In this document: one piece after another, positions 56,658 through 64,000 of the stretch
Layout: every line of letters begins with the position of its first letter
How positions within the stretch are numbered: position 1 is the first letter of the stretch
NCBI RefSeq assembly: GCF_004402495.1
Contig: NZ_SOFH01000005.1
Location: 62,001-126,000 of the forward strand
Length of the DNA: 64,000 bases
Source of the DNA: Cryobacterium sp. HLT2-28
GTDB lineage: Bacteria; Actinomycetota; Actinomycetes; Actinomycetales; Microbacteriaceae
Direction of reading: 5' to 3'
Translations under genes and position numbers: made by a program
The notes under the pieces: model-generated
What the model saw: the letters and a program-made list of their open reading frames with translations, nothing else
Told to the model about the DNA's origin: nothing
Database searches by the model: none

Positions 56658-56800
56658 TGAACGCCACGTCCGGGCTGTTCGAGATCGGCATCTTCACCTT
56701 CGACGAGCTCACCCGGAGCGCTGGCGCAACCCGACTCCCCACCGATTCACGATTCTGTCCCTTTCGCCAGGCAGACGGCGGTACCGCGGGTCTCAGGTGA
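56654..56800 (+). pseudogene. 5' stub of a luciferase-like (LLM) flavin monooxygenase
   Basis: The frame starts at the ATGA overlap with the hydrolase stop and reads NATSGLFEIGIFTFDELTRS, the classic start of LLM oxidoreductases. After about 20 residues it turns into unrelated sequence and stops at 56800. A normal protein would have about 340 residues, so the gene was cut by a deletion. Confidence 0.65.
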
Positions 56801-56822
56801 TCCCGTCGTCGGTGCGAAAGGC

Positions 56823-58004
56823 TTAGGACACGGCGCTGGCCCGTCGTGGCTCGTTGACGATCTCGTTCAGGGGCAGCATCGCGGCGCCCAGGGCGACCGT
56901 ATCGCCCCCGAATTTGCTGGCAGACAGCGTGAACTGGTTCCCGGGACGCTCCAGCGCCTCCCGGCGGATGGCGGCCTCGATGCGGGGCGCCAGGGTGTCC
57001 ATCAGCCGCAGGCCCACCCAGCCACCGATGACGACGCGCTCCGGGTTGGTGAGGTTCACAAGTCCCCCCAGGGCCGAGCCGAGCGTCGCAATGAGCTCGG
57101 TGACAACCGCGGATGCCTCGGGGTCACCGCTCGAGTTCGCCTCAAGCAATTCGCCGAGCGCGTTCCATCCGCTTCCCTCGAACGTGCCCCCCGCGTCACG
57201 CCAGTCGGACAGGATGGCATCCGCGCCGAGGTACGCTTCAACGCAGCCGTGACCGCCGCACCGGCACAGGCGACCGCCACGCTCGATCTTGACGTGGCCC
57301 CATTCGCCGGCGCTGCTGTAGCGTCCGTGTGCGAGCTGGCCGTTCGTGACGACGGCCAGGCCGACGCCTCGGCCCATCAGCACGACGAGCGCTTCGCTCG
57401 CACCACGGGCTGCGCCGTCCCAGAGCTCCGCCATGGCCTGAGTCTTCGCACCGTTCTCGGCGAAGATGGGGAGGTCATGCGACACGAGTTCGGTGACGGG
57501 AATGGCCGGCCAGCCGAGGCTCTGGGCGTAGAGCACCTGCTGCCCGGAACCGTCGGTCTCCACGATTCCCGGGAGCCCGAGCCCTATGCCCACCATGCGA
57601 TTCCAGGCCGCCGGGTTCCGTTCGAGGAGTGCGGCCACGGCCTCGTCGAGGTCTCTGGCGATGGCGGAGATCGGCTCGCCGGTGTGCCCACCGCGGAACT
57701 CCCGGTCGACACGCTTCATCGACAGGTCGAAGAGTTCGACGGCGACGCCGCGCTCGCCGACATCCGCCCCGAGCAGATATGCCCCCGACGGATTCGGCTC
57801 GATGAGCGTTGTGGGCCGGCCGCCACTGGACGCAATGGTGCCTCCTTCCATGACGAGGCCTTCAGCGAGGAGCTCGGAAACAAGATTCGTCACCGACGCC
57901 ACGGAGAGACCCGACTCCCGCGCGAGTTCCGCCCGGGTCGTTGAGCCAGAGAGGATGATGCGTCGGAGGGCCCGAGCGCGGTTGCGCTGGCGAACGTCGC
58001 TCAC
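56823..58004 (-). CDS. ROK-family transcriptional repressor
   Basis: A 393-residue ROK repressor with an N-terminal winged helix (TTRAELARESGLSVASVTNL) and a ROK sugar-kinase-like domain: LGADVGERGVAVELFD (phosphate loop), GIGLGLPGIVETDG, GEWGHVKIERGG and the zinc site CRCGGHGCVEAYLG. These proteins sense sugars and repress carbohydrate genes. The broken glycosidase next to it was probably a target. Confidence 0.9.
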   Translation of the reverse strand: MSDVRQRNRARALRRIILSGSTTRAELARESGLSVASVTNLVSELLAEGLVMEGGTIASSGGRPTTLIEPNPSGAYLLGADVGERGVAVELFDLSMKRVDREFRGGHTGEPISAIARDLDEAVAALLERNPAAWNRMVGIGLGLPGIVETDGSGQQVLYAQSLGWPAIPVTELVSHDLPIFAENGAKTQAMAELWDGAARGASEALVVLMGRGVGLAVVTNGQLAHGRYSSAGEWGHVKIERGGRLCRCGGHGCVEAYLGADAILSDWRDAGGTFEGSGWNALGELLEANSSGDPEASAVVTELIATLGSALGGLVNLTNPERVVIGGWVGLRLMDTLAPRIEAAIRREALERPGNQFTLSASKFGGDTVALGAAMLPLNEIVNEPRRASAVS

Positions 58005-58059
58005 CGTTGCTGGCGCGGTCGAGGCTGCTGCGGCTGAACGCTTGGTCTACTTCCAGAAC

Positions 58060-59130
58060 CTACCAAGTTCCTGCACCCCCCATCACGAGACTGGACAGCG
58101 CGGCATTGCCCGTGGCAACAACGCGGATTCCCCGTGGGCTGGACTCGACGCGGGTCGCTGCCTCGGCTCCCACGACCCGCACGGATGCCGGGTCAACGTC
58201 CACGGCTTCGAATTCCAGCCAGTCGCCGGCCTGAAGGGTGATGACGAGTTCTTCGTGGAGTGCGTACGGGCGTCCGTCCGTCTGCTGGAAGGGATTGTCG
58301 GGGTTTCCGGTTCCGGGATTCGCCCAGGACAGTGCAACCCCGTCCGCCGAGCCAATGCCGGGGATGAGGCTCACTCCGGCGGCTGAGTACGATTCTCCCG
58401 CGCCGCGTGCGCCGAACCCCCAGGCAGGAATGACACGCGGTCGCTCCCCCAAGAGCGCCGCCACCAGCCCGGGCTGCCAGACACAGTTGTCGATCTGCGC
58501 ATTCCGCAGAAGATCGTCAAAGATCCGGCTGGCCTCGGGAACCTCGAGGGTCGAGTCGGCCCCAGCCGCGACAATCTGGTCCCATCCGTGCGGAGCTGCG
58601 ATGGAGGCGGGCGACGTTCGGGTGTCGATCTTCTTCCACGGCCAGAAGTTCCACCCGATGTCGTGCGACTCGTAGAGCCGGAACGCGGTGTACAACCACT
58701 CGAGCGTGTTCTCGCCTCCCTCGCCCATGTAGATGGGCAGCCCGAAACGGTCACGGGTTTCCAGGAACTTCTCGATGCTCTCGGTGTCAGGTGACGACCA
58801 ATACTTGTGGAACTGGAGAAGGGAGTTCTCGTCCCAGACCTCGGTGAAAATGCTCCAGTTCGTGGCCCAGTGCGAGCCTTCGTAAACGATGAGGTGCCTC
58901 GACGGACCTCTGCGTCGACCAAAGCACGACTGGACGAAATCGCGAAACCGTTCCTGGTCATGACCTTCAACGAGCAGTCACGCAGAATTCGCCGCGCCTC
59001 AAGAAGATTGATGTATCCTGCGACCAGACCCACAGGATGGAAACCGGGCGCTCCCCCAAGGAAGAGGTTGTAGAGGTCGGTGATGTCCAGGATGTCGCCC
59101 TGCTCGCCGACTATCGCGGCCACGTCTTCG
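58060..59130 (-). pseudogene. GH5-type glycosidase, frameshifted
   Basis: An open stretch from 58977 to 58060 encodes the C-terminal half of a GH5 (cellulase-family) enzyme: HLIVYEGSHWATNW, FTEVWDENSLLQFHKYW, LPIYMGEGGEN with the nucleophilic Glu, and IGWNFWPWKKID. A TGA at 58978 blocks the frame, and upstream coding-like sequence lies in other frames (FQALEDVAAIVGEQGDILD and later YARKGLRLAGARF), so at least two shifts occurred. The last 70 residues look like a beta-sandwich carbohydrate-binding tail. The upstream limit is uncertain. Confidence 0.7.
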
Positions 59131-59385
59131 AGCGCTTGGAATGCCGCGTCGTCCGCGTCGGAGGTGGACGCAGTCCCAAATCGTCGGATCGGCAGGAACG
59201 ACGACGTCGAGGCTGGCTTCAGCCCGCTCCGCCTCCGCGAATCTGGCGCCGGCCAGTCGCAGTCCCTTCCTCGCGTAGACGAGGGCCTTCTTGCGGTCCG
59301 CCCGCGGTCATCTTGGGTCAACCCCGGGGCCGAAGCAAGAACGAACTTCACGCCGCAAGTTCGCCACGGGCGTCCTGTGCAGAGT

Positions 59386-60018
59386 TCAGCTTCCCCACAC
59401 AGAGGAAGACGCTGCAATTTCCATGTTGCTGACACCCCGTTCTCTTCTTTCGCGGGCAAGCTCCCCCGGCAGTGAATAGCGAGGCGCGGCGGCGGTCGAA
59501 AGGGTGGCGTGAGCGACGATTGAGCTAGTGAGCGACTTGACCATGTCCAGCCGCGGGTAGCGTGAGTGAATGAGCCGCTCCTGTGACATGACGATGTCGG
59601 CCTTGTGGCCAAAGTCGATCCCGATCCCCTCCGTTGTCAGGTAGGCAAGGAGTCCTCGACGCTCGGCGATGCCCGGCGAACTGTGCAAGGCAATCGCTTC
59701 CCACACCCGGTCAACGTCCCCCACCGCCACTCCATGCTCGGTTAAGATTTCGGCTGCCAGATCCGCGCCTTCCACCTCGAACCGCTGCTTGCCGGGTGCC
59801 TCGGCGCCGGTACCCAGGTCGTGCATGACGCAGGCGGCAAAGAGTAGATCCCGGTCATACGCCGCATCGTTCAGTGCGCCCTCATGGCCGGCGAGGAGTT
59901 CCGCAAAAAGGAAACTGCGGATGCTGTGATTGGCCACCGAGGTACTCTCTGAAGTCTGTGCTGCCGCGAGCGCCGCGCGAGCAAGGGGGGTGGCGGGCAG
60001 GTCGATTGAAAGTGTCAT
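59386..60018 (-). CDS. HD-domain phosphohydrolase
   Basis: A 210-residue HD-superfamily protein. NHSIRSFLFAELLAG supplies the first His, CVMHDLGTG the HD pair, and EAIALHSSPG a later His; together they form a divalent-metal site. Its size and order resemble cyanamide-hydratase-like HD proteins, but the substrate is uncertain. It starts at ATG 60018. Confidence 0.83.
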   Translation of the reverse strand: MTLSIDLPATPLARAALAAAQTSESTSVANHSIRSFLFAELLAGHEGALNDAAYDRDLLFAACVMHDLGTGAEAPGKQRFEVEGADLAAEILTEHGVAVGDVDRVWEAIALHSSPGIAERRGLLAYLTTEGIGIDFGHKADIVMSQERLIHSRYPRLDMVKSLTSSIVAHATLSTAAAPRYSLPGELARERRERGVSNMEIAASSSVWGS

Positions 60019-60648
60019 GGCCCCACGCTAAGGATTGGGGCTTGGCATAGGAATGGCAGAAATGACAGCTATGGACGAGATACTGCCATTCTTTGAAGGC
60101 GTTTGCTCACCAGCTGAAGGGGCCAGCACGCGCCAATGACCGCTGCACGAGCCGACTCAGTGACGTGAGCCGTGAGCCGAGAGCCGAGAGCCGCAATCGG
60201 GCATCCCGCGGTAGTCACTACTCACCAGAAGGCCCGCGAGGTCGCTGATCACAGTGCCAGCCAGCTCCTCTCAGGACGCGCTCACCGCCGTGGCCTCCGC
60301 AATCAATGACCTGGAACGTTCGACGGGGCAGCGAGACTGCCGCGCTTCCCACGTGAAGTCGCGATGTTCCCGTGAGACCGCGCGCTTGGCCCCGAGCGCC
60401 CGAACGGCCAATCCGCCGCCAAACTTCCTGGCCAAAACCGAAGGCGTCGAACAAGGCCAGTCACGAGCGCACCATCGGTTGGGCAATCGAAACCCCTGGT
60501 TTCCGAGAAAACCAGGGGTTAGGGTCGGAAGCCCAACCCGGGCGCTCGCGGTCGCATCTAGGCGACCTGTAGTCGTCTTGCCAGCAGGCGCCCGGGTCAT
60601 GGAGCCCCGCCGCGGACGTGCGCCCAGCGGCGGGCCCGACCGGATCGG
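60019..60648. other. Non-coding stretch with one hairpin
   Basis: I see no credible gene in these 630 bp; the open frames are short and have no family motifs. One clear structure is a perfect 12-bp inverted repeat at 60491-60520 (AACCCCTGGTTT / AAACCAGGGGTT, 6-nt loop). It could be a terminator-type hairpin for an RNA, but there is no U-tract and no tRNA cloverleaf beside it. Confidence 0.5.
60491..60520. terminator. Perfect 12-bp hairpin without U-tract
   Basis: AACCCCTGGTTT, loop CCGAGA, AAACCAGGGGTT. Strong and symmetrical, so it may work on either strand, and it lies 129 bp past the rhodanese stop (minus). Confidence 0.4.
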
Positions 60649-60990
60649 TCAGGGACGGATGTACGCGCCAGACTCGATCGGCAGGCCGGCCTCTACCCAA
60701 TCCTGAATGCCCTCGCTGTACTTGCGAATATTAGAGTATCCAGCAGCAGTGAGCATGTTCGCGACGTTCTGGCTGTTCGGGCAGGAAACATTCGAACAGT
60801 AGGTGATGATCGCGGCGTCCTTGTCCGGAAGCAAGCTCGAAGCCTGCAGCGCGACATCCTCTCCCACAAGTGGCAGCGCCCCCGGAAGGTGCTGCTGCTC
60901 GTAGTACATGCCTCCCAGCGCGTCGATCACGGTGACGGTCCGAGAGTCGATGGCCGCCTTGAGGTCGTCGCGGGTAATAAGTGTGGTCAT
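60649..60990 (-). CDS. Rhodanese-like domain protein
   Basis: A 113-residue single-domain rhodanese. VIDALGGMYYEQQHLPGALP is the CH2A-like start, and the active loop is YCSNVSCPNS with two Cys flanking a Ser/Asn loop, an atypical loop for the family. It has no signal peptide, so it acts in the cytosol. AAAGGGC precedes ATG 60990. It is divergent from a MarR gene, with palindromic sites between. Confidence 0.88.
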   Translation of the reverse strand: MTTLITRDDLKAAIDSRTVTVIDALGGMYYEQQHLPGALPLVGEDVALQASSLLPDKDAAIITYCSNVSCPNSQNVANMLTAAGYSNIRKYSEGIQDWVEAGLPIESGAYIRP

Positions 60991-61008
60991 GATGCCCTTT
61001 CTTGTTTA

Positions 61009-61052
61009 TGTGCGTGCGCACACAACAATACGGATGTGTGCGTGCGCACGCA
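61009..61052. promoter_or_regulatory. Two palindromes between rhodanese and marR
   Basis: TGTGCG-TG-CGCACA (61009-61022) and TGCGTGCGCACGCA (61039-61052) have near-identical cores, about 30 bp apart. They lie in the promoters of both genes. A -10-like TATGTT at 61060-61065 ends only 6 bp before the marR ATG at 61072, so the marR mRNA may be leaderless, with the second palindrome in the promoter spacer. Confidence 0.62.
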
Positions 61053-61071
61053 ACTCCGCTATGTTTAGGGC

Positions 61072-61515
61072 ATGCCCTCTCGCAAGAAGCTCGCCGCCGA
61101 TGCTTGGGGCGCACTGCTCCAAGTCCACGCCTCCCTCGTCCCCGCGCTGGACAAGGAAGTCCAAAGGCAGACCGGCCTGCCGCTGTCGTGGTACGACGTG
61201 CTGCTCGAGCTAGCGGCGGAACCTGCCGGTCGGCTGCGGATGACCGACCTTGCGGAACGGGTGGTCCTTAGCCGATCCAGGGTCAGCCGTCTCGTCGATG
61301 AGCTGGCGAGCCGGGGCCTGATCACCAAGGAGGAGCATCCAGACGACCGGCGCTCAGCGTACGCAACAATCACGAAAGCGGGACTCGCCGAGTTCCGTTC
61401 AACCGCCCCCGTCTATGTACGCGCGATTGAAGGCCAGTTCGCGTCCAACCTCACAGACGAGGATCTGGCACTCTTGGGGGGCGTCCTCAACAAGATCCGA
61501 AAGCCCGCAGGGTGA
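61072..61515 (+). CDS. MarR-family transcriptional regulator
   Basis: A 147-residue MarR protein. The winged helix is LRMTDLAERVVLSRSRVSRL, VDELASRGLITKEE and DDRRSAYATITKAG. No Shine-Dalgarno is visible, consistent with a leaderless start. It probably regulates itself and the divergent rhodanese through the palindromes between them; no cysteine occurs in its sequence, so a thiol sensor is not indicated. Confidence 0.88.
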   Translation: MPSRKKLAADAWGALLQVHASLVPALDKEVQRQTGLPLSWYDVLLELAAEPAGRLRMTDLAERVVLSRSRVSRLVDELASRGLITKEEHPDDRRSAYATITKAGLAEFRSTAPVYVRAIEGQFASNLTDEDLALLGGVLNKIRKPAG

Positions 61516-61705
61516 CCTCAAGGCAAATAGTGCCCGAGAATTTTTGCGTTCACTGAACTATTCGTCGAAGAGCTCACAACGACCGGATGTCGCCCTCGAC
61601 GCAGGGTTCATCGGAGCGCCTCTCCACGTGTCCTCTTCAAGCAGAGCGGGGGTGTCGGCGCCGTTTGACGGCGAGCCGACGACCACACAAACTCAAGTAA
61701 TACAG

Positions 61706-62668
61706 CTATCTGACGTCCCGACGATCAACGAACCGTCTGCGGTATTCCGTTGGAGTGATGCCGACCAGTCGCGTGAAGTGATGTCTCAGCAAGGGGGCCG
61801 CACCGAACCCTGATTCTGCCGCGACGTCCTCAACCGAAAGGCGCGTATCGTCCAGCAGCTCCCGCGCGCGTGCGACTCGTTGCTGGGTGAGCCACGTATG
61901 TGGCGCACAGCCGACTTCGGCCATGAAGCGACGTGTGAGCGTCCGTTCCGCAACACCAGCGACGCGTGCCATGGCCGCGACCGTGATGGTGTGCGCGATG
62001 TTTTCCGTGATCCAATCAAGAGTGGGCTGCAGGCTCTGTTCTGAGCGACCAACCACCGGTCTCTCGATGAACTGCTTCTGACCCCCGTCCCGGTGGGGCG
62101 AAACGACCATGCGTCTTGCAATGCGGTTCGCCACGGCCGAGCCAAGTTCTGTGCGCACAATGTGCAGGCAGGCGTCGATCCCCGCGGCCGTGCCCGCGCT
62201 GCTGACGATCGTCCCATCCTGCGCATAGAGGATGTCGCTGTCAACTCGCACGGCCGGGTATTCGCGCGCCAGCCGCTCCGCATAGCGCCAATGCGTGGCC
62301 ACCGTGCGGTCGTCCAGGAGCCCGGCCGCTGCCAGGGCGAAGGCGCCCGAGCAAAGAGACATCACGTACGCACCACGTCGGTCAGCATCCCGTAGCGCGC
62401 TGATCACCGCTTCGCTCGGCGTGGCGGTGAGCGACGACGAGGGGACGGCGACCAGATCAGCGTCTGCTGCGGCGTCCAACGTCATGGTTGCCACGACGAA
62501 CGAGCCTGGTCCCGCTGACAGAGGCTCGTTCGGATTCTCGGCACACACTACGTACTCGAACTTCGGCACTCCGTCGGCCGACCGATCAACACCGAACACT
62601 TCTGTGAGCACGCCGAATTCAAACAGAGCGACGGGTGGTTGAAGGATGACGGCGATCTTCTTGAGCAC
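61706..62668 (-). CDS. GlxA-family regulator (DJ-1/PfpI plus AraC helix-turn-helix)
   Basis: A 320-residue protein. Residues 1-175 are a DJ-1/PfpI-like sensor (ILQPPVALFEFGVLTEVFGV, and YVMSLCSGAFALAAAGLLD with Cys). Residues about 210-315 are an AraC-type DNA-binding domain with two HTH units (ITVAAMARVAGVAERTLTRR and LSVEDVAAESGFGAAPLLRH). It is divergent from an oxidoreductase gene and is probably its activator. Confidence 0.92.
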   Translation of the reverse strand: MLKKIAVILQPPVALFEFGVLTEVFGVDRSADGVPKFEYVVCAENPNEPLSAGPGSFVVATMTLDAAADADLVAVPSSSLTATPSEAVISALRDADRRGAYVMSLCSGAFALAAAGLLDDRTVATHWRYAERLAREYPAVRVDSDILYAQDGTIVSSAGTAAGIDACLHIVRTELGSAVANRIARRMVVSPHRDGGQKQFIERPVVGRSEQSLQPTLDWITENIAHTITVAAMARVAGVAERTLTRRFMAEVGCAPHTWLTQQRVARARELLDDTRLSVEDVAAESGFGAAPLLRHHFTRLVGITPTEYRRRFVDRRDVR

Positions 62669-62709
62669 TCGACCAGTATGGCCGTATCTTGTTCATAAGG
62701 CGCGTTTAT

Positions 62710-62732
62710 GCCACTGGCATGTGCCAGGTGGC
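62710..62732. promoter_or_regulatory. Palindromic site between glxA-type gene and dehydrogenase
   Basis: The centre TGGCA-TG-TGCCA (62715-62726) is a perfect 5-bp inverted repeat, and the flanks GCCAC and GTGGC extend it to 23 bp with a single extra base. It lies 19 bp upstream of the dehydrogenase start. TGGCA half-sites are usual for AraC-type regulators. Confidence 0.55.
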
Positions 62733-62750
62733 AACAGGACGATAGGTCTT

Positions 62751-63830
62751 ATGTCCCTTCTCTCGAGCAATGTCTCATCCCCTTCTCACAGTGCACCGGG
62801 CGTCATGACGGCGTGGACCACGACCGGCAACGGCATAGAGAATATGTCCACGGTCCGGGTTCCGGTGCCCCAACCCGGCCGAGGCGAGGTGTTGGTCAAG
62901 ATCGCCGCCCTCTCACTGAACTATCGCGACCTCATGGTGATCAATGGGGTCGGCAACTGGAAGCCAACCAGTCGCGTGGTGCCGCTTTCAGATGCCGTCG
63001 GCACAGTCGTTGGCGTGGGAGAGGGCGTTGACCGGTTCGATCTCGGGGATCGTGTTTCGGCCATGTTCCTGCCGGAGTGGCGATCGGGTCAGCTTACGCG
63101 CGAGACGTATCTGAATCCGATCGGCGGACCCATCAATGGCGGCATGTTGGCCGAGTACGTGGTCGTGTCACAGGACAACGCCGCGAGAACGCCGCACAGC
63201 CTCGACGACGAGCACGCCGCAACTCTCCCGATTGCCGCCCTGACCGCATGGCATGCCGTGGCACGGCGAAGTCGCGTCCAGCGGGGTGAGACGGTACTGA
63301 TCCACGGCACTGGCGGCGTGGCCCTGTTCGCGCTGCAGTTTGTCCTGGCGCTCGGCGGGATTCCGATCATCACCTCCAGCAGTGACGAGAAGCTGGATAG
63401 AGCGCGCAAATCCGGCGCCGCCCACTCGATCAACTACAAATCCACCCCCGACGTCGCCGCGGAAGTGATGAGGCTCACTGGCGGCGAAGGGGTCAATCAT
63501 GTGATCGAAACGATCGGCGGGGAAAACCTCAATCGATCGCTTAATGCCGTGAAGGTTGGCGGGACGATTAGCTTCGTTGGGCTCATCGCCGGCCTGGCCG
63601 CGCAGATCAACACCTACGAATTCGTGACGAGACACGTGACCATTCACGGAATCGAAACCGGATCGCGGGAAATGTTCGAGGAGATGGTTCAGATCATCGA
63701 TAAACACGGGATCGTTCCTGTCCTCGACTCGACGTACCCCGTTCACCGGATCCGCGCGGCATTGCAGCATCTGGCAGAGGGCAAGCACTTCGGCAAGGTT
63801 GTGATCACGATCACAGCCTCGAACCTCTAG
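62751..63830 (+). CDS. Quinone-oxidoreductase-like NAD(P)H alcohol dehydrogenase
   Basis: A 359-residue MDR enzyme without zinc ligands of the classic type. ALSLNYRDLMVINGVG and PLSDAVGTVVGVGEGVDRF form the catalytic half; VLIHGTGGVALFALQFVLALG is the nucleotide loop and TGGEGVNHVIETIGG the cofactor site. It reduces or oxidises small carbonyl compounds with NAD(P). ATG 62751 gives a conserved length, with the palindrome 19 bp upstream. Confidence 0.87.
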   Translation: MSLLSSNVSSPSHSAPGVMTAWTTTGNGIENMSTVRVPVPQPGRGEVLVKIAALSLNYRDLMVINGVGNWKPTSRVVPLSDAVGTVVGVGEGVDRFDLGDRVSAMFLPEWRSGQLTRETYLNPIGGPINGGMLAEYVVVSQDNAARTPHSLDDEHAATLPIAALTAWHAVARRSRVQRGETVLIHGTGGVALFALQFVLALGGIPIITSSSDEKLDRARKSGAAHSINYKSTPDVAAEVMRLTGGEGVNHVIETIGGENLNRSLNAVKVGGTISFVGLIAGLAAQINTYEFVTRHVTIHGIETGSREMFEEMVQIIDKHGIVPVLDSTYPVHRIRAALQHLAEGKHFGKVVITITASNL

Positions 63831-63843
63831 TAGTTCATCCGAG

Positions 63844-64000
63844 TTATCCCTGACGAATCGGCGCGCGGACCAGATCCCACGACAGTTCCAGGTCACGAAT
63901 GGTGGTCGCGAGCCCCAGCATTTGCTCTGATTCACCGTTCACCAAGTCGCCTATGACGGTCGCCGGGTTAGCGATCGTCCAAGGAACGCTGAGCTTGGTC
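63844..64000 (-). CDS. SDR/NmrA-like protein, partial (3' end, window edge)
   Basis: The minus strand reads KLSVPWTIANPATVIGDLVN and GESEQMLGLATTIRDL before TAA 63844. PWTIxNPATVIG is typical of the middle of NmrA/epimerase-type SDR proteins. The stop comes soon after, so the protein is either short or frameshifted; the rest is outside the window. Confidence 0.55.
   Translation of the reverse strand, partial: TKLSVPWTIANPATVIGDLVNGESEQMLGLATTIRDLELSWDLVRAPIRQG

Noticed and set aside
60480..60600. Possible tRNA gene near the hairpin
   Set aside because: No cloverleaf, no GGTTCGA-type T-loop and no CCA-adjacent acceptor could be built on either strand.

Overview
This window is high-GC DNA from an actinobacterium, most likely a member of the Microbacteriaceae (a Cryobacterium- or Leifsonia-like organism). 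The reasons are GC-driven antisense open frames almost everywhere, several GTG starts with strong Shine-Dalgarno sites, the actinobacterial trio of MSMEG_4193-type phosphatase, DUF3090 protein and SCO1664-type protein at 33.6-35.7 kb, and two short proteins near 48 kb of types I associate with Microbacteriaceae. No rRNA, tRNA, CRISPR array, insertion sequence or phage gene was seen. The window is ordinary chromosome with several patches of decayed genes.

Layout. 0.1-4.8 kb: a DUF2202 exported protein, then a sulfide/persulfide-type group (rhodanese lipoprotein, sulfide:quinone oxidoreductase-like flavoprotein, two mini-proteins, a double-PAP2 membrane protein) carrying three copies of an ATACCC-N4-GGGTAT palindrome. 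4.8-12.9 kb: DUF1206 membrane protein, aldehyde dehydrogenase, a tetR-MFS-DJ-1 operon with ATGA overlaps, divergent from an alpha/beta hydrolase and a serine hydrolase. 13.0-19.4 kb: a large MalT-like LuxR regulator, a HAD phosphatase and a UvrA-like ABC ATPase.

19.4-25.4 kb is the most interesting segment. A four-gene minus-strand operon (AGPS-like FAD oxidase, SDR, FGGY kinase, MFS transporter) faces a gene for a GlpP-family RNA antiterminator. A strong intrinsic terminator lies in the untranslated leader of the operon. Three enzymes and the antiterminator match, from memory, the uncharacterised E. coli ygcU, ygcW, ygcE and ygcP products. I read it as an actinobacterial ygc-type catabolic locus controlled by transcription antitermination.

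25.4-39.8 kb: an APH/M23-like/class-III aminotransferase fusion, a MOSC protein, a MobA-like aromatic hydroxylase with a clear promoter and operator, ArfB, an RluA-type pseudouridine synthase, histidine phosphatases and transporters. 39.8-41.3 kb is decaying: an SRPBCC gene frameshifted by a 26-bp tandem duplication and a frameshifted, truncated tadC relic. 41.4-45.0 kb encodes two exported proteins, one with eight Cys-paired repeats of about 105 residues. 45-51.6 kb: ABC1 kinase with PadR regulator, small family-specific proteins, a methyltransferase and a DUF808 protein.

51.7-53.0 kb is a gene graveyard (SDR, membrane protein, LuxR and dehydrogenase fragments). 53.1-56.8 kb: a DHFR-like protein, then a MarR-controlled redox operon with three operator-like sites that ends in the stub of a luciferase-like monooxygenase. 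56.8-59.1 kb: a ROK repressor beside a broken GH5 glycosidase. The window closes with an HD-domain protein, a rhodanese/MarR divergent pair, and a GlxA-type regulator divergent from a quinone-oxidoreductase-like dehydrogenase, each pair with palindromes between them.
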